A model generated the notes under the pieces. The model saw nothing but the letters and a program-made list of their open reading frames with translations. It made no database searches and was not told the DNA's origin. Shown here piece by piece: positions 17,552 through 26,096 of a stretch of DNA of 64,000 nucleotides. Source of the DNA: Thermophilibacter mediterraneus (lineage in GTDB: Bacteria > Actinomycetota > Coriobacteriia > Coriobacteriales > Atopobiaceae); assembly GCF_900119385.1 (NCBI RefSeq), contig NZ_FPKO01000009.1, forward strand, positions 643,405-707,404, read 5' to 3'. Numbering within the stretch: position 1 is the first letter of the stretch; the number at the start of each line of letters is the position of its first letter. Both the position numbers and the translations under genes were made by a program.

Positions 17552-17633
17552 GGTGCCTCCCCATCATCGGCTGCGTTTTGACCAAGGGTAGCGCGCCCGT
17601 CGTCGGCCCCGCGTGGCGCTCGGCGGGCGGGTT

Positions 17634-17759
17634 GCGTGCTGGACGTGGACGGTCTGGATTCCCGGACCGTCCACAACCCGCACGTACTTGAGGCGCGTGC
17701 TGGCTCCGGACGGTTTTCGGCCCGAGACCGTCCACAACCCGCACGCATCTGGATGAGGC
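17634..17759. repeat. Two tandem 61-bp units, each with an inner palindrome
   Basis: GCGTGCTGG at 17634 recurs at 17695, and each is followed by a palindrome and then GACCGTCCACAACCCGCACG. In unit 1 the arms TGGACGGTC and GACCGTCCA (17646-17654, 17665-17673) are perfect; unit 2 has 7-bp arms with a different loop. The units sit in the non-coding stretch between ade and the SRP RNA gene. Confidence 0.7.
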
Positions 17760-17827
17760 GCCGGTTCCCGGCTCCCCCTCGGAGGGGGCGCGGACCGCGC
17801 GTTCTTCTCGCCTGCGGTGCCATCTGG

Positions 17828-17833
17828 TATAGT
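17828..17833 (+). promoter_or_regulatory. -10 box of the SRP RNA gene
   Basis: TATAGT about 10 bases before the 5' end of the predicted SRP RNA at 17843. No clear -35 hexamer is seen in the GC-rich DNA upstream. Confidence 0.5.
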
Positions 17834-17842
17834 TGCTGCCGA

Positions 17843-17947
17843 GCGCGTTCAGTGGGGTCGGGTGACGCAACACCTCGAACCTGGTCAGGGCCGGGAGGCA
17901 GCAGCCATAAGGGGCCTCTGGCGGGCACCCGGCCCCATTGAGCGCGC
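17843..17947 (+). ncRNA. ffs: Signal recognition particle 4.5S-type RNA
   Basis: The conserved SRP apical domain is unmistakable: GGTCAGGGCCGGGAGGCAGCA followed by GCCATAA (about 17883-17910), which contains the GNAR-type tetraloop region and Ffh-binding internal loops. The flanks GCGCGTTCAGTGGGGTCGGG and CCCGGCCCCATTGAGCGCGC pair over about 20 bp to close the rod, giving an RNA of about 105 nt followed by TTTCTT. It works with Ffh to target membrane proteins to the translocon. Ends are estimated from the stem. Confidence 0.93.
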
Positions 17948-18065
17948 TTTCTTGTGGGCCGGGACGCCCGCCTGCCCTCCCAAACCGATTCGCGCCCGGT
18001 TGGACGCGCTTGCACGGGGGTGTTCCGTGAGACAATCGTGACCCGATCTGTCGAAGGGACCCCGC

Positions 18066-18545
18066 ATGGACCAGCTTCCCGCCCGGCGCCTTGACCCGCG
18101 CATGCTGCGCGTGTGGTACATCAGTGACATCGTTGCGATGGTGGTCGTCGCGGCCCTTGCCGTCGCGGCATGGCTCGTGGTGCGCCACTTCGGGGGAGAC
18201 GTATTCTGGGTCTATCTCGCGGCGGGCGTCCTCGAGCTCGTCTGCGTCGGCGACCTGCTCATCTCTCCGCGCGTGGAGTACGCCACGTGGCGCTTTGACG
18301 TCACGCCCACCGAGGTCGACCTCTACCACGGCGTCTTCGTGAAGAAACGCGTGCTCGTGCCCCTCGTTCGCGTGCAGCACGTGCAGACCAAGCAGGGCCC
18401 CATCCTGCGTGCCCACGGCCTCGCCACGGTGACCGTCTCCACCGCCGGGGAGAGCTTCGAGATCCCCGGGCTCGCCGAGGGGGACGCAGGCGAGCTGCGC
18501 GACCGCGTCGCCGAGCTCGCGCGCCTTGCCAGGGAGGACACGTGA
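18066..18545 (+). CDS. Bacterial PH-domain membrane protein (YdbS-like)
   Basis: A 159-residue protein with two membrane segments (about residues 20-68) followed by a bacterial pleckstrin-homology domain, with the typical FDVTPTEVDLYHGVFVKKRVLVPLVRVQHVQTKQGPI-type pattern and TVTVSTAG. In Bacillus, YdbS and YdbT are an adjacent pair of such proteins linked to resistance to antimicrobial peptides. The same pairing is seen here: the next gene overlaps by 4 bases and carries three more such regions. Confidence 0.8.
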   Translation: MDQLPARRLDPRMLRVWYISDIVAMVVVAALAVAAWLVVRHFGGDVFWVYLAAGVLELVCVGDLLISPRVEYATWRFDVTPTEVDLYHGVFVKKRVLVPLVRVQHVQTKQGPILRAHGLATVTVSTAGESFEIPGLAEGDAGELRDRVAELARLAREDT

Positions 18546-20248
18546 GCTCGGGTAACGGGCGCCCTCCCTCACCGGGACCCTCCGACGGGACGGCCGACCG
18601 CCTCGAGCGCGACCTCGAGCGCCTCGCCGTCCCGCGTCGCTCGCTCTTCGAGGACGGCGGTGACGCCGCGCCCGAGGGGCTTCGCGGCCCGCGTCGCGCC
18701 AACCCGCTCTCGGTGCCGGTCGGGGCGGTCCGGATGGCGTCCGGCCTGATCGCGCTGCTCGTGGCGGCGAGCGCCGGGCGCGTGCTCGCGGACGGGCCCG
18801 GCGCGCTCGCCGGGGTGCTCGTCGCGACGGCGTGCATCCTCGCGGCGTGCCTCGCGATCAGCCTCGCCGCGTGGCGCGCCCGCACGTGGGAGCTCACGAA
18901 CGAGGGCGTGAGCCTTCGCTGGGGGCTGGGCTGGGGTCCGTTCGCCCGGCACAGCCTTACGGTCCCCTATGGCCACATCCACACCGTGTCGATGAGATCG
19001 TCCCTGTTCGAGCGCGTCTTTGGCCTCATGACACTCGACCTCGACACCGGCGCCGCCGCCTCGGAGGGCGACGCCTCCAAAATCGGCGGCCTGCGCGCCG
19101 GCGAGGCCGAGGCCCTTCGCGCTGAGCTCTTCCGCCGACGCGCCGCCTCACTTGCCACGGGCGACGAGGAGGTGTGGCCCGCGGGCGCCCCCTGCCACGA
19201 CGGGCGTCCCATCGCCACCTTCTCGCTCTCGCGACGCGAGCTCCTGCTCGCCGCGGCGTCGCGGATGAGCGCGGCCAGCCAGGCAGTGGCGCTCACCGTC
19301 CTTCTCGCCCGGGGGGTCGAGACGCTCATCGAGTGGGGTCTGCTCGACCTCGTGGGGAGGGGTGACGAGCTGCTGGCGTCCGCCGGCGCGATGCTGGTGC
19401 CGATCGTCGCGGGCTTCGTCGTGCTCGTCCTGGCGGCGGGCGCCGTCGTCTCGTTCGCGGTCAACCTCGTGCGCTATGCCGGGTACCGGGTCGAGCGCTA
19501 TGCGGACCGGGTGGTCGTGGAGCACGGGCTGCTCGCGCGATCGTCGCGCACGCTCGCCGTCGAGCGCGTCCAGTACGTGGTCGTGCGACAGGGGCTCATC
19601 CGACAGCTCATGGGCTATGCGGAGGTGCTCGCGGTCGTGGTGGCGGCCCCCGGAGAGTCGGGCGGCGAGCCGTCGGGCAGCGTGCTGCTCCATCCCTTCG
19701 TGCGTCTGGCGGACGCGGATGCGTTTCTCGCGGAGGTCCTACCGAGCTACGCGGGGGTCGTCGGCGGTGCGAGCCTGAGCGGCCTCCCCCCGGTCGCGCG
19801 CCGGCGCGCCCTCGTCCGCGCCGTGGTCTGGTGGCCGTTCTCGGTCGCGCTCGTCGCGGCCGCGCTCTGGTTCTCCGGCCTCGCCGGCGTGCTCGGCCGG
19901 GCGGGGTGGCTGCTGCGTCCGCTGCTCGCCGTGGGCGTCGTCCTGAGCATCGTCGCGCTGGTGGCGCTCGCTACGGATGCGCTGCGCGCATGGGGGGCCG
20001 CCCGATACGGCCGCTCCGATGGGGCCCTCGTGCTCGTCACCGGTGGCCTCACGCGCCTGACCGTCGTGGCGCCGCGCGCTCGCCTGCAGCACGCGACCGT
20101 CTCTGCCAGCCCCTTTCAGCGTCGTGCGGGGCTGGCGACGCTCACCGTGCGCACGGCCGCCTCGTCCTCCGACGGCCTCAGGATTCGCGACCTTCCGGCC
20201 GACGCTGCCGATGAGCTGCTGGGGTGGTTCCGTCCCCGGCGCCCGTAG
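18542..20248 (+). CDS. Large PH-domain membrane protein (YdbT-like)
   Basis: A 568-residue partner of the preceding gene; start GTG 18542 overlaps its stop (GTGA). It has several pairs of membrane segments, each followed by a bacterial PH domain with the recurring pattern of a basic strand, RVQ or similar and an LTV strand: about residues 110-200 (VSLRWGLG, HIHTVSMRSSL), about 320-400 (VVVEHGLLARSSRTLAVERVQYV) and about 490-565 (LVTGGLTRLTVVAPRARLQHATV). The first about 55 residues are polar and low complexity. Function inferred only by analogy to YdbT. Confidence 0.8.
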   Translation: MSSGNGRPPSPGPSDGTADRLERDLERLAVPRRSLFEDGGDAAPEGLRGPRRANPLSVPVGAVRMASGLIALLVAASAGRVLADGPGALAGVLVATACILAACLAISLAAWRARTWELTNEGVSLRWGLGWGPFARHSLTVPYGHIHTVSMRSSLFERVFGLMTLDLDTGAAASEGDASKIGGLRAGEAEALRAELFRRRAASLATGDEEVWPAGAPCHDGRPIATFSLSRRELLLAAASRMSAASQAVALTVLLARGVETLIEWGLLDLVGRGDELLASAGAMLVPIVAGFVVLVLAAGAVVSFAVNLVRYAGYRVERYADRVVVEHGLLARSSRTLAVERVQYVVVRQGLIRQLMGYAEVLAVVVAAPGESGGEPSGSVLLHPFVRLADADAFLAEVLPSYAGVVGGASLSGLPPVARRRALVRAVVWWPFSVALVAAALWFSGLAGVLGRAGWLLRPLLAVGVVLSIVALVALATDALRAWGAARYGRSDGALVLVTGGLTRLTVVAPRARLQHATVSASPFQRRAGLATLTVRTAASSSDGLRIRDLPADAADELLGWFRPRRP

Positions 20249-20326
20249 CGCGGCGCGGCCCGAAGCGCTCGACGCCGGCCCGCAGAGAAGAACTCGTGGG
20301 CCTGGGTGTCCGCTTTCGAGCGCGGG

Positions 20327-20332
20327 TATACT
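20327..20332 (+). promoter_or_regulatory. Candidate -10 box for dnaX
   Basis: TATACT about 35 bases before the dnaX ATG at 20367. No strong -35 box is visible. It probably drives dnaX, ybaB and recR. Confidence 0.45.
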
Positions 20333-20366
20333 GATGGTTCGTACGTTCCGTCGAGCCGGAGGTCAC

Positions 20367-22704
20367 ATGGAATCGCTCTACACCAAGTACCGCCCGCAGA
20401 CCTTCGAGCAGGTCGTCGGCCAGGCTCACGTGGTCGAGACTCTCAAGCGCGCCGTGCTCGAGGGACGCACCAGCCACGCCTACCTCTTCTGCGGCCCGCG
20501 CGGCACGGGCAAGACGACGATGGCGCGCATCCTGGCCAAGGCCCTCATGTGCGAGCGCGGCCCCGCGGCGCTGCCCGACGGAACCTGCGAGCAGTGCCGG
20601 CTCATCGCCTCCGGAGAGCATCCCGACGTCATCGAGCTCGACGCGGCGTCGCGAACGGGCGTCGACAACGTCCGCGAGGAGATCATCTCGCGCGTGAGCT
20701 ACGCCCCCGCCATGGGGCGCTGCAAGGTGTACATCATCGACGAGGTGCACATGCTCACGACGGCCGCGTTCAACGCGCTGCTCAAGACCCTCGAGGAGCC
20801 GCCCGAGCACGTCGTCTTCATCATGTGCACCACCGACCCGCAGAAGATTCTCGCCACGATTCTCAGCCGCGTCCAGCGCTTCGACTTCCATGCCATCGGA
20901 AACGACGAGATGCAGGCGCACCTTGCCTACGTGTGCCGTCAGGAGGGCTTCACGTATGACGAGGCGGCCCTCGAGCTGATCGTGCGCCATGCCCGCGGCG
21001 GCATGCGCGACGCGCTCACCTCGCTCGAGCAGCTCTCCGTCTTCGGGTCGGGCGGCATCGACCTCGCGTCGGCGACCGACTTCCTCGGCGAGGTGTCGGG
21101 CTCGGTGCTCGGCAAGCTCTCGCGTGCGATGGCGCACCGAGACGTCGGCGCCCTCTTCTCCGAGGTGGGCGCCCTCGCCGATGCGGGTCGCGACCTCCTT
21201 CAGCTCGCCCGAGAGCTCTCTGCGCACGTGCGCGACGTCTACGTCGTGGCGGCGGTCCCGAGCGCCGACGACGTGGTCGCCGCGCGTGGGGACGAGCTCG
21301 AGGCCCTGCGTGCCGAGGCCGCGGCATATGGCTCGGTCGACCGCCTCGCGCGGGTGCTCTCCATCCTCGGCGACGCTTCCGGGGAGATGCGCACGGCCAC
21401 CAACCAGCGTCTCGTCCTCGAGGTTGCCCTCACCAAGATCGCCCGCCCCGCAGCTGACCTCACGCTCGACTCGCTCGCGGAGCGCGTTGCCGACCTCGAG
21501 CGACAGGTGGCCATCCTCGCCGCGCCTCGCCCGGCGGCGGGGCCGGCGGCCGATGCGGACCACGGGCAGGCGCCCGCGCCGATCGAGGTCCCCAGCGTCA
21601 AAAAGACGGCTCCCGAGCCCACGAGACCTCTCTACATCTCGTATGCCGTCTTCTGCTTGAAAAAAAAAAAAAATCTCCATATCCACCATCCCGTCCTCTT
21701 ATCCTACACCACCTTCCATTTCTATCCTCCCTCGTACACTATGCACACACTCACCACACTACATCACAACCATCTGATCACCTACACCGTCCGGGGCGGT
21801 CGCGGCGCCCCGAGGGGGCGGCCACGCCAACGGAAACCTGCAGCGGCTCTGGAAGCAGGTCGTCGACCAGCTCGTGGCGCAGGTCCCGGCCAAGGGCTCT
21901 CTGCTCCTCTCTTCGACGGCGGTCTCCGACGACGGGGAGAGGCTCATGGTGTCGCTTCCCAAGGGCTCGCACTTCGCGGCGCGCATGCTCGAGCGCTCCG
22001 ACGTGCGCGCGAGCGTCGATCCGGTCGTCGCCGCGGCCTTCGGCCCGCGCCAGGTGGTCTACGTCGAGTCGAGCCTGGCAGGCGCGGAGATCGCCCGCGC
22101 GGGCAGGGCGCCCGCCCCGGCGTCGCGGCCTGCCCCGCAGCCGACCACGGCGCCGCGGCCCGCTCAGCAGCCGGCTCCGGCCCCCGCGGCCACGGCCCCG
22201 CAGCCGGCTCCCGCGTCGCCAGCCTACCCGATGCCCTGGGACGAGCCACCCGCCCCCGCCCCGGCCGCTGACGACGTCGTCCCTTACGACGATGCCGACG
22301 CGGCGGTCTATGAGGAGGTCTTCGAGCCCGACGTCCCCCTCGCCGCCGAGCGACCCGCGGCGCCCCGACCTGCCGCGCCCGCCGCGCCGGACCCGGTCCC
22401 GGTGGGCGGTGCGCCCGTCCCCGCCGGGGCGTCTCCCGACGCGGGCGAGGAGGGCGGTGCCTCGCCGCGGGCGATGGGGGAGGGCCCCGGGGGCGGCGTC
22501 GAGCAGCAGGAGCTCACCCCCGAGTTCGCGAGCATCGCCTCCATGCTGGCGGACGCCTTCGGGCAGCCGCTCTCGATGAGCGTCGAGACCGCCGTGTCGA
22601 CGTCTGACGAGGACGCGGCGGAGGAGCTCTCGTATGATGAGGGACCGGAACTCGACGAGGGCTACACCGATGACCCCGTCGACGACGAGGACGACGAGGA
22701 CTAG
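20367..22704 (+). CDS. dnaX: DNA polymerase III gamma/tau subunit, interrupted by an assembly artefact
   Basis: Clamp-loader subunit. The N-terminal part (20367 to about 21620) has YTKYRPQTFEQVVGQ, Walker A GPRGTGKTT (about residues 44-52), the zinc cysteines around CEQC, IIDEVHML (Walker B) and SRVQRFDF. The C-terminal part (about 21790-22704) lies in another frame, with QRLWKQVVDQLVAQVP and SLPKGSHFAARMLERS, then a Pro/Ala-rich, acidic tail ending at the TAG of 22702-22704. The two are separated by about 175 bases that match a sequencing adapter and noise (separate entry). The real gene is probably one open frame of about 720 codons with tau-like length. ATG 20367 follows CCGGAGGTCAC. ybaB and recR follow, the classic dnaX-ybaB-recR order. 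Confidence 0.9.
21613..21789. other. Illumina Nextera adapter read-through assembled into dnaX
   Basis: 21613-21627 matches the end of the Nextera transposase read-2 adapter (CCGAGCCCACGAGAC). 21628-21635 is CTCTCTAC, which is the published i7 index sequence of Nextera N707 in adapter orientation. 21636-21659 matches the 24-nt P7 end (starting ATCTCGTATGCC, ending CTGCTTG). 14 A residues follow at 21660-21673, then about 115 bases made almost only of C, T and A, typical of reads running past the fragment end. On the minus strand this region translates to FFFFQAEDGIRD, a well-known contaminant peptide. The right edge is approximate: GC-rich coding sequence resumes near 21785-21792. Confidence 0.95.
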
Positions 22705-22727
22705 ACACACCGACCGAAAGGAACATG

Positions 22728-23063
22728 ATGGCCAGGGGATACAACATGGGCGGCATGAACCGCAACCAGATGATGGCGCAGGCTCGCAAGATGCAGGAGC
22801 AGCTCATCGCCGTGCAGCAGAAGGTCGCCTCCACCGAGGTCAGCGCGAGCGCCGGCGGCGGCGCCGTCAAGGTCAGCGCGACGGGCGCGATGCGTCTCAC
22901 CTCGCTCACCATCGACCCCGAGGCGCTCGATCCCGAGGACGTCGAGATGCTGCAGGACATGATCCTTGCCGCGGTCAACGACGCGCTCGAGTCCGCCGAG
23001 CAGATGGCGAGCCAGCAGATGGGCGCCGTGACGGGCGGCCTCAACATCCCGGGGCTCTTCTAG
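22728..23063 (+). CDS. ybaB: YbaB/EbfC family nucleoid-associated protein
   Basis: A 111-residue YbaB/EbfC protein, normal in size, which binds DNA as a dimer and is thought to organise the nucleoid or aid recombination with RecR. It has the Met/Gln-rich N-terminus NRNQMMAQARKMQEQL, the central GGGAVKVSATG loop and TSLTIDPEALDPEDVEMLQDMI, all typical. Two adjacent ATGs (22725 and 22728) are possible; the second is chosen because AAAGGA then lies 5 bases upstream. It lies 23 bases after dnaX and 12 before recR. Confidence 0.92.
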   Translation: MARGYNMGGMNRNQMMAQARKMQEQLIAVQQKVASTEVSASAGGGAVKVSATGAMRLTSLTIDPEALDPEDVEMLQDMILAAVNDALESAEQMASQQMGAVTGGLNIPGLF

Positions 23064-23075
23064 GTCGGGCGCCGG

Positions 23076-23684
23076 ATGGATGCAGCCATCAACGACGGCC
23101 GCGCGCTCCAGCGCCTGCTCGACGAGCTGGGAAGGCTTCCCGGCATAGGCCCCAAGTCGGCGCAGCGAATCGCCTATCACCTGCTCGAGGCGGACGTCGA
23201 GGAGGCGCGACGCCTCGCGCACGCGATTCTCGAGGTCAAGCAGCAGGTGCACTTCTGCCCCGTCTGCTTCTCGTACGCCACGCGCGACACCTGCGACGTG
23301 TGCGCCGACCAGTCGCGCGACCGCTCGTCGATCTGCGTCGTCTCCGAGCCGCGCGACGTGGGGGCCATCGAGCGGACGGGCAGCTACCACGGTCTCTACC
23401 ACGTGCTCGGCGGCGTTATCAGCCCTATGGACAAGGTGGGTCCCGAGCAGCTTCACGTTCGCGAGCTGCTCGCGCGCCTCTCGGACGGCGAGGTGAGTGA
23501 GGTCATCCTCGCCACCAACCCCGACGTCGAGGGGGAGACCACGGCGACCTACCTCGCGCGCGTCATCCGTCCGCTCGGGGTGAGGACGTCTCGGCTCGCG
23601 AGCGGGCTGCCGGTCGGCGGTGACCTGGAGTACGCTGACGAGGTGACCCTCGGCCGTGCCATCGAGGAGCGCCGGGAGCTGTAG
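23076..23684 (+). CDS. recR: Recombination mediator RecR
   Basis: A 202-residue RecR, full length. It has an N-terminal helix-hairpin-helix ([17 protein letters not shown], about residues 19-35), a C4 zinc finger (CPVC...CDVC, about 62-76) and a Toprim domain ([10 protein letters not shown], then [18 protein letters not shown]). It acts with RecF and RecO to load RecA on gapped DNA. It is the third gene of the dnaX-ybaB-recR unit, and a membrane protein gene follows 24 bases later. Confidence 0.97.
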   Translation: MDAAINDGRALQRLLDELGRLPGIGPKSAQRIAYHLLEADVEEARRLAHAILEVKQQVHFCPVCFSYATRDTCDVCADQSRDRSSICVVSEPRDVGAIERTGSYHGLYHVLGGVISPMDKVGPEQLHVRELLARLSDGEVSEVILATNPDVEGETTATYLARVIRPLGVRTSRLASGLPVGGDLEYADEVTLGRAIEERREL

Positions 23685-23708
23685 CCCGGCACGAAGGGAG
23701 AAGCGCTC

Positions 23709-24521
23709 ATGGCAAACGACAGGGAACGTCGTCCCGCCCACGCCGCGGGACACATGGCGGGAGCCCGGCGCGCCCGGGCGGCGTCTCGGCCCTCGAGCGG
23801 CGGCGATGAGATCTCGACCATCGGCGCGGGGCAGGGTGCCCGCGTGACCACGCGCGACAACGCCTCCGAGGCGGCGCGGCGCGCTCGCGGCAACACCGAG
23901 AAGCGCTATCTCGAGCGCCACCCCGAGGCGCGGTCGACCGTTGCCGCCTCGCGTCGGCGCGGCGGGAGCGTGGTCTTTCTCGTCGTGGCGTCGATCCTCG
24001 CGCTCGCCATCCTCTTTGTGATGGGGAGCTGCGTCATGGGGATCCTCTTCCCGGCGGAAGACGACGGCGGCGCGACCCCCACCCAGACCCTGCGCCCGAC
24101 CGAGCAGGAGCAGCAGTACATCGACGAGCAGGCCGCGCGCGACTCCGCCAGCGAGCAGGTGGGCGTCGGCGAGGCGGTGGAGTACGGCGGGCGGAGCTAC
24201 GCGCTCGCGCAGCAGGAGGACGGTGCGTGGGGCCTCGTGCTCACCCGCTCGTCGGGTACCACGGAGACCCTCTTCACCGTCGAGGGCACCCCGGCGGCGC
24301 TCGCCCGCGTTGGCGCGACGCTGATCGTGCCCGAGAACCTCGACGGGTCGTGGGACGTCGTCTGCTACGTCATCGACGGTCACTCCGACGCGTCCCTTCT
24401 CGTGGGCTCCGACGGCGCTGCCGCCGGAGGGGAGGGGCAGATCGCATCGATCGAGCTCTCCGGCGACGTGCTTCGCGTGACGGACTCGGCCGGATCTACG
24501 CACGAGTTCACCGTCGCCTAG
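23709..24521 (+). CDS. Single-pass membrane protein of unknown function
   Basis: A 270-residue protein after recR, with start ATG 23709 preceded by AAGGGAGAAG. The first 90 residues are basic, Arg/Ala-rich and probably cytosolic. One membrane segment (about residues 93-115, VVFLVVASILALAILFVMG) carries a Cys just after it. The outer part is polar with a Thr/Pro-rich linker, then a beta-rich domain (YGGRSYALAQQEDGAWGLVLT and repeats of similar strands). I do not recognise the family. It could be co-transcribed with recR, but nothing ties it to recombination. Confidence 0.65.
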   Translation: MANDRERRPAHAAGHMAGARRARAASRPSSGGDEISTIGAGQGARVTTRDNASEAARRARGNTEKRYLERHPEARSTVAASRRRGGSVVFLVVASILALAILFVMGSCVMGILFPAEDDGGATPTQTLRPTEQEQQYIDEQAARDSASEQVGVGEAVEYGGRSYALAQQEDGAWGLVLTRSSGTTETLFTVEGTPAALARVGATLIVPENLDGSWDVVCYVIDGHSDASLLVGSDGAAAGGEGQIASIELSGDVLRVTDSAGSTHEFTVA

Positions 24522-24612
24522 TCGCCATTGACGTCGACCCATTGTCAAACGCGTCATCTAGCTGCGGATATATGGATGGGAGCCGAATCGGGAAACTTTT
24601 TTCAAATTCCCT

Positions 24613-24657
24613 CTTGCGCGAGGGGCACGAGGTATGTAAGAATACTCCTCGCGCAAG
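24613..24657. promoter_or_regulatory. 11-bp inverted repeat around the tRNA-Asp promoter
   Basis: Perfect arms CTTGCGCGAGG (24613-24623) and CCTCGCGCAAG (24647-24657) flank a segment with -10-like TAAGAATACT. The left arm includes TTGCGC, usable as a -35 box. The right arm ends 6 bases before the tRNA 5' end, so it would also be in the precursor. Confidence 0.5.
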
Positions 24658-24663
24658 GCGAAC

Positions 24664-24740
24664 GGGGTGTTAGCTCAGCTGGTTAGAGCGCCGGCCTGTC
24701 ACGTCGGAGGTCGAGGGTTCGAGTCCCTTACATCCCGCCA
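24664..24740 (+). tRNA. tRNA-Asp (anticodon GTC)
   Basis: Complete cloverleaf of 77 nt with an encoded CCA. The acceptor stem GGGGTGT pairs with ACATCCC (one G-T pair). D-arm AGCTCAGCTGGTTAGAGC; anticodon arm CCGGC-CTGTCAC-GTCGG with GTC; T-arm GAGGG-TTCGAGT-CCCTT. A terminator follows immediately. Confidence 0.97.
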
Positions 24741-24752
24741 TTGCACTGTCTG

Positions 24753-24777
24753 AGGGGCCCTTCGGGGCCCCTTTCTC
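24753..24777 (+). terminator. Intrinsic terminator after tRNA-Asp
   Basis: AGGGGCCC-TTCG-GGGCCCCT hairpin with a stable tetraloop, followed by TTCTC. It lies 13 bases after the tRNA 3' end. Confidence 0.85.
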
Positions 24778-24892
24778 ATATCGGTCGCCACTCGAGGCGC
24801 CGCCGCTTGCGGCCACACGGAGTCCTTACGCGACCAAATGCACATCTTGCGGTATCATATCTCCGTACGATTCCTGCGGTGACGGGACGCCC

Positions 24893-25585
24893 ATGGAGCC
24901 CACCTCTGATCGGCAGACGCGCAGGGTGGCGGTTTTTGACTTTGACGGCACCTCCATCAGGGGGCAGTCGGGGTCGCTGTTCACCCGATACCTCATGCGT
25001 CGCGGCATCATGTCGCCCGGACGCCTGTGTCGGCTCGCCTGGTGGGGGGTCCGCTACAAGCTCCACCTTCCCTACCGTCAGGCCGAGGCGCGCGAGCTTG
25101 TGTTCGGGTCGCTCGCCGGCAAGACGCCGGACGAGGTCGAAGCCATCATGCGGGACTTCCATGACGGAGTGCTCGCTCCGCTCTACCGCCCCGAGGCGCT
25201 CGCCGAGGTTGCCCGTTGCCACGAGGAGGGCCTCGTCGTCCTCATCGTCTCGGCCACCTTCGAGGGGATTGCCCGCTGCGCCGCGGAGGCGATGGGGGCC
25301 GACGGCTACGCCGCGACTCGCATGGCGCTCGACGAGCAGGGGCGCTGCACCTGCCGGGTCGAGGGGCCCGTGGTCGCCGGGGCCGAGAAGTACCGTGCGG
25401 CGCAGGCGTGGTGCGATGCGCACCTGGGGCGCGGGGGCTGGGTGATCGAGCGCGCCTACGGCGACCATCACACCGACGTCGACCTGCTCGCGCGCGCCCG
25501 CCACCCGTATGCGGTCTGCCCAGGCAAGACGCTCGTCATCGCGGCGCGGAGGAACGGCTGGCCGATCCTGGACTGGGATCTCTAG
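24893..25585 (+). CDS. HAD-superfamily phosphatase, SerB-like subfamily IB
   Basis: A 230-residue HAD hydrolase of the IB group. Motif I is VFDFDGTSIRG (about residues 14-24; the nucleophile and acid Asp are present), motif II is LIVSATFEGIA (about 116-126), the conserved Lys is in GAEKYRAA and motif III is YGDHHTDVDLL (about 192-202). A helical cap lies between motifs I and II. Relatives dephosphorylate phosphoserine or lysolipid-type substrates; the substrate is not decided here. It lies 19 bases before the Rrf2 gene on the same strand. Confidence 0.82.
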   Translation: MEPTSDRQTRRVAVFDFDGTSIRGQSGSLFTRYLMRRGIMSPGRLCRLAWWGVRYKLHLPYRQAEARELVFGSLAGKTPDEVEAIMRDFHDGVLAPLYRPEALAEVARCHEEGLVVLIVSATFEGIARCAAEAMGADGYAATRMALDEQGRCTCRVEGPVVAGAEKYRAAQAWCDAHLGRGGWVIERAYGDHHTDVDLLARARHPYAVCPGKTLVIAARRNGWPILDWDL

Positions 25586-25604
25586 CACGGCGCGGGGAGG
25601 GGAC

Positions 25605-26096
25605 ATGGACATTTCGAGAAAGACCGATTACGCGCTGCGCATGCTCGCGGCGCTCGTCGAGGACCCGAGGGGCGTCGTCTCCGTGCGCACCGCGGCGCGC
25701 GACAACGGCGTGCCCTACTCGTTCGCGCGCTCGATCCAGCACGACCTGGCGGTGGCGGGCATCGTCGAGAACACGCGCGGCGCGAACGGGGGGATGAGGC
25801 TCTCGGTCGACCCCAAGCAGACCACGCTGCTGCAGCTCGTCGAGGCGGTGCAGGGCCCGGTCGCGATCTCGTGCTGCGCCGACCCCGCGGGCGACGGGGT
25901 CGCGTGCCCCAACCGCGAGCGGTGCCACTTCTCGCCGGTGTGGTGCAACGCGGAGCTGCTCCTTCGCGTGTTCTTCTCGCGCGTGACCCTGTACCAGCTG
26001 GTCTGCGAGGGGCTCTCCCCGGTCTTCACGGGCGACTTCGAGCTCGTGGGCGAGGACGAGGCCCGCTCCGCGCGCCATCGCGAGGGGGCTCGATGA
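25605..26096 (+). CDS. Rrf2-family iron-sulfur-type transcription regulator
   Basis: A 163-residue Rrf2 regulator. It has an N-terminal winged HTH (DISRKTDYALRMLAAL, PYSFARSIQHDLAVAGIV, GANGGMRLSVDP) and a Cys-rich segment (SCCADPAGDGVACPNRERCHF, about residues 87-107, and PVWC). Several of these cysteines could hold a 2Fe-2S or 4Fe-4S cluster as in IscR, NsrR or RsrR, making it a candidate redox or NO sensor. The ATG follows GGGGAGGGG. Its stop overlaps the start of a MutY-like gene (ATGA), so the two are translationally coupled, which hints at redox-linked DNA repair. Confidence 0.88.
   Translation: MDISRKTDYALRMLAALVEDPRGVVSVRTAARDNGVPYSFARSIQHDLAVAGIVENTRGANGGMRLSVDPKQTTLLQLVEAVQGPVAISCCADPAGDGVACPNRERCHFSPVWCNAELLLRVFFSRVTLYQLVCEGLSPVFTGDFELVGEDEARSARHREGAR

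Noticed and set aside
20178-21689. Minus-strand open frame of about 500 codons over dnaX
   Set aside because: It is a shadow of dnaX, and its N-terminus (FFFFQAEDGIRD) is translated adapter sequence.
21674-21788. AT-richer island in dnaX as horizontally acquired DNA or an intein
   Set aside because: It directly follows adapter plus poly-A and contains almost no G, which is sequencing noise and not foreign DNA.
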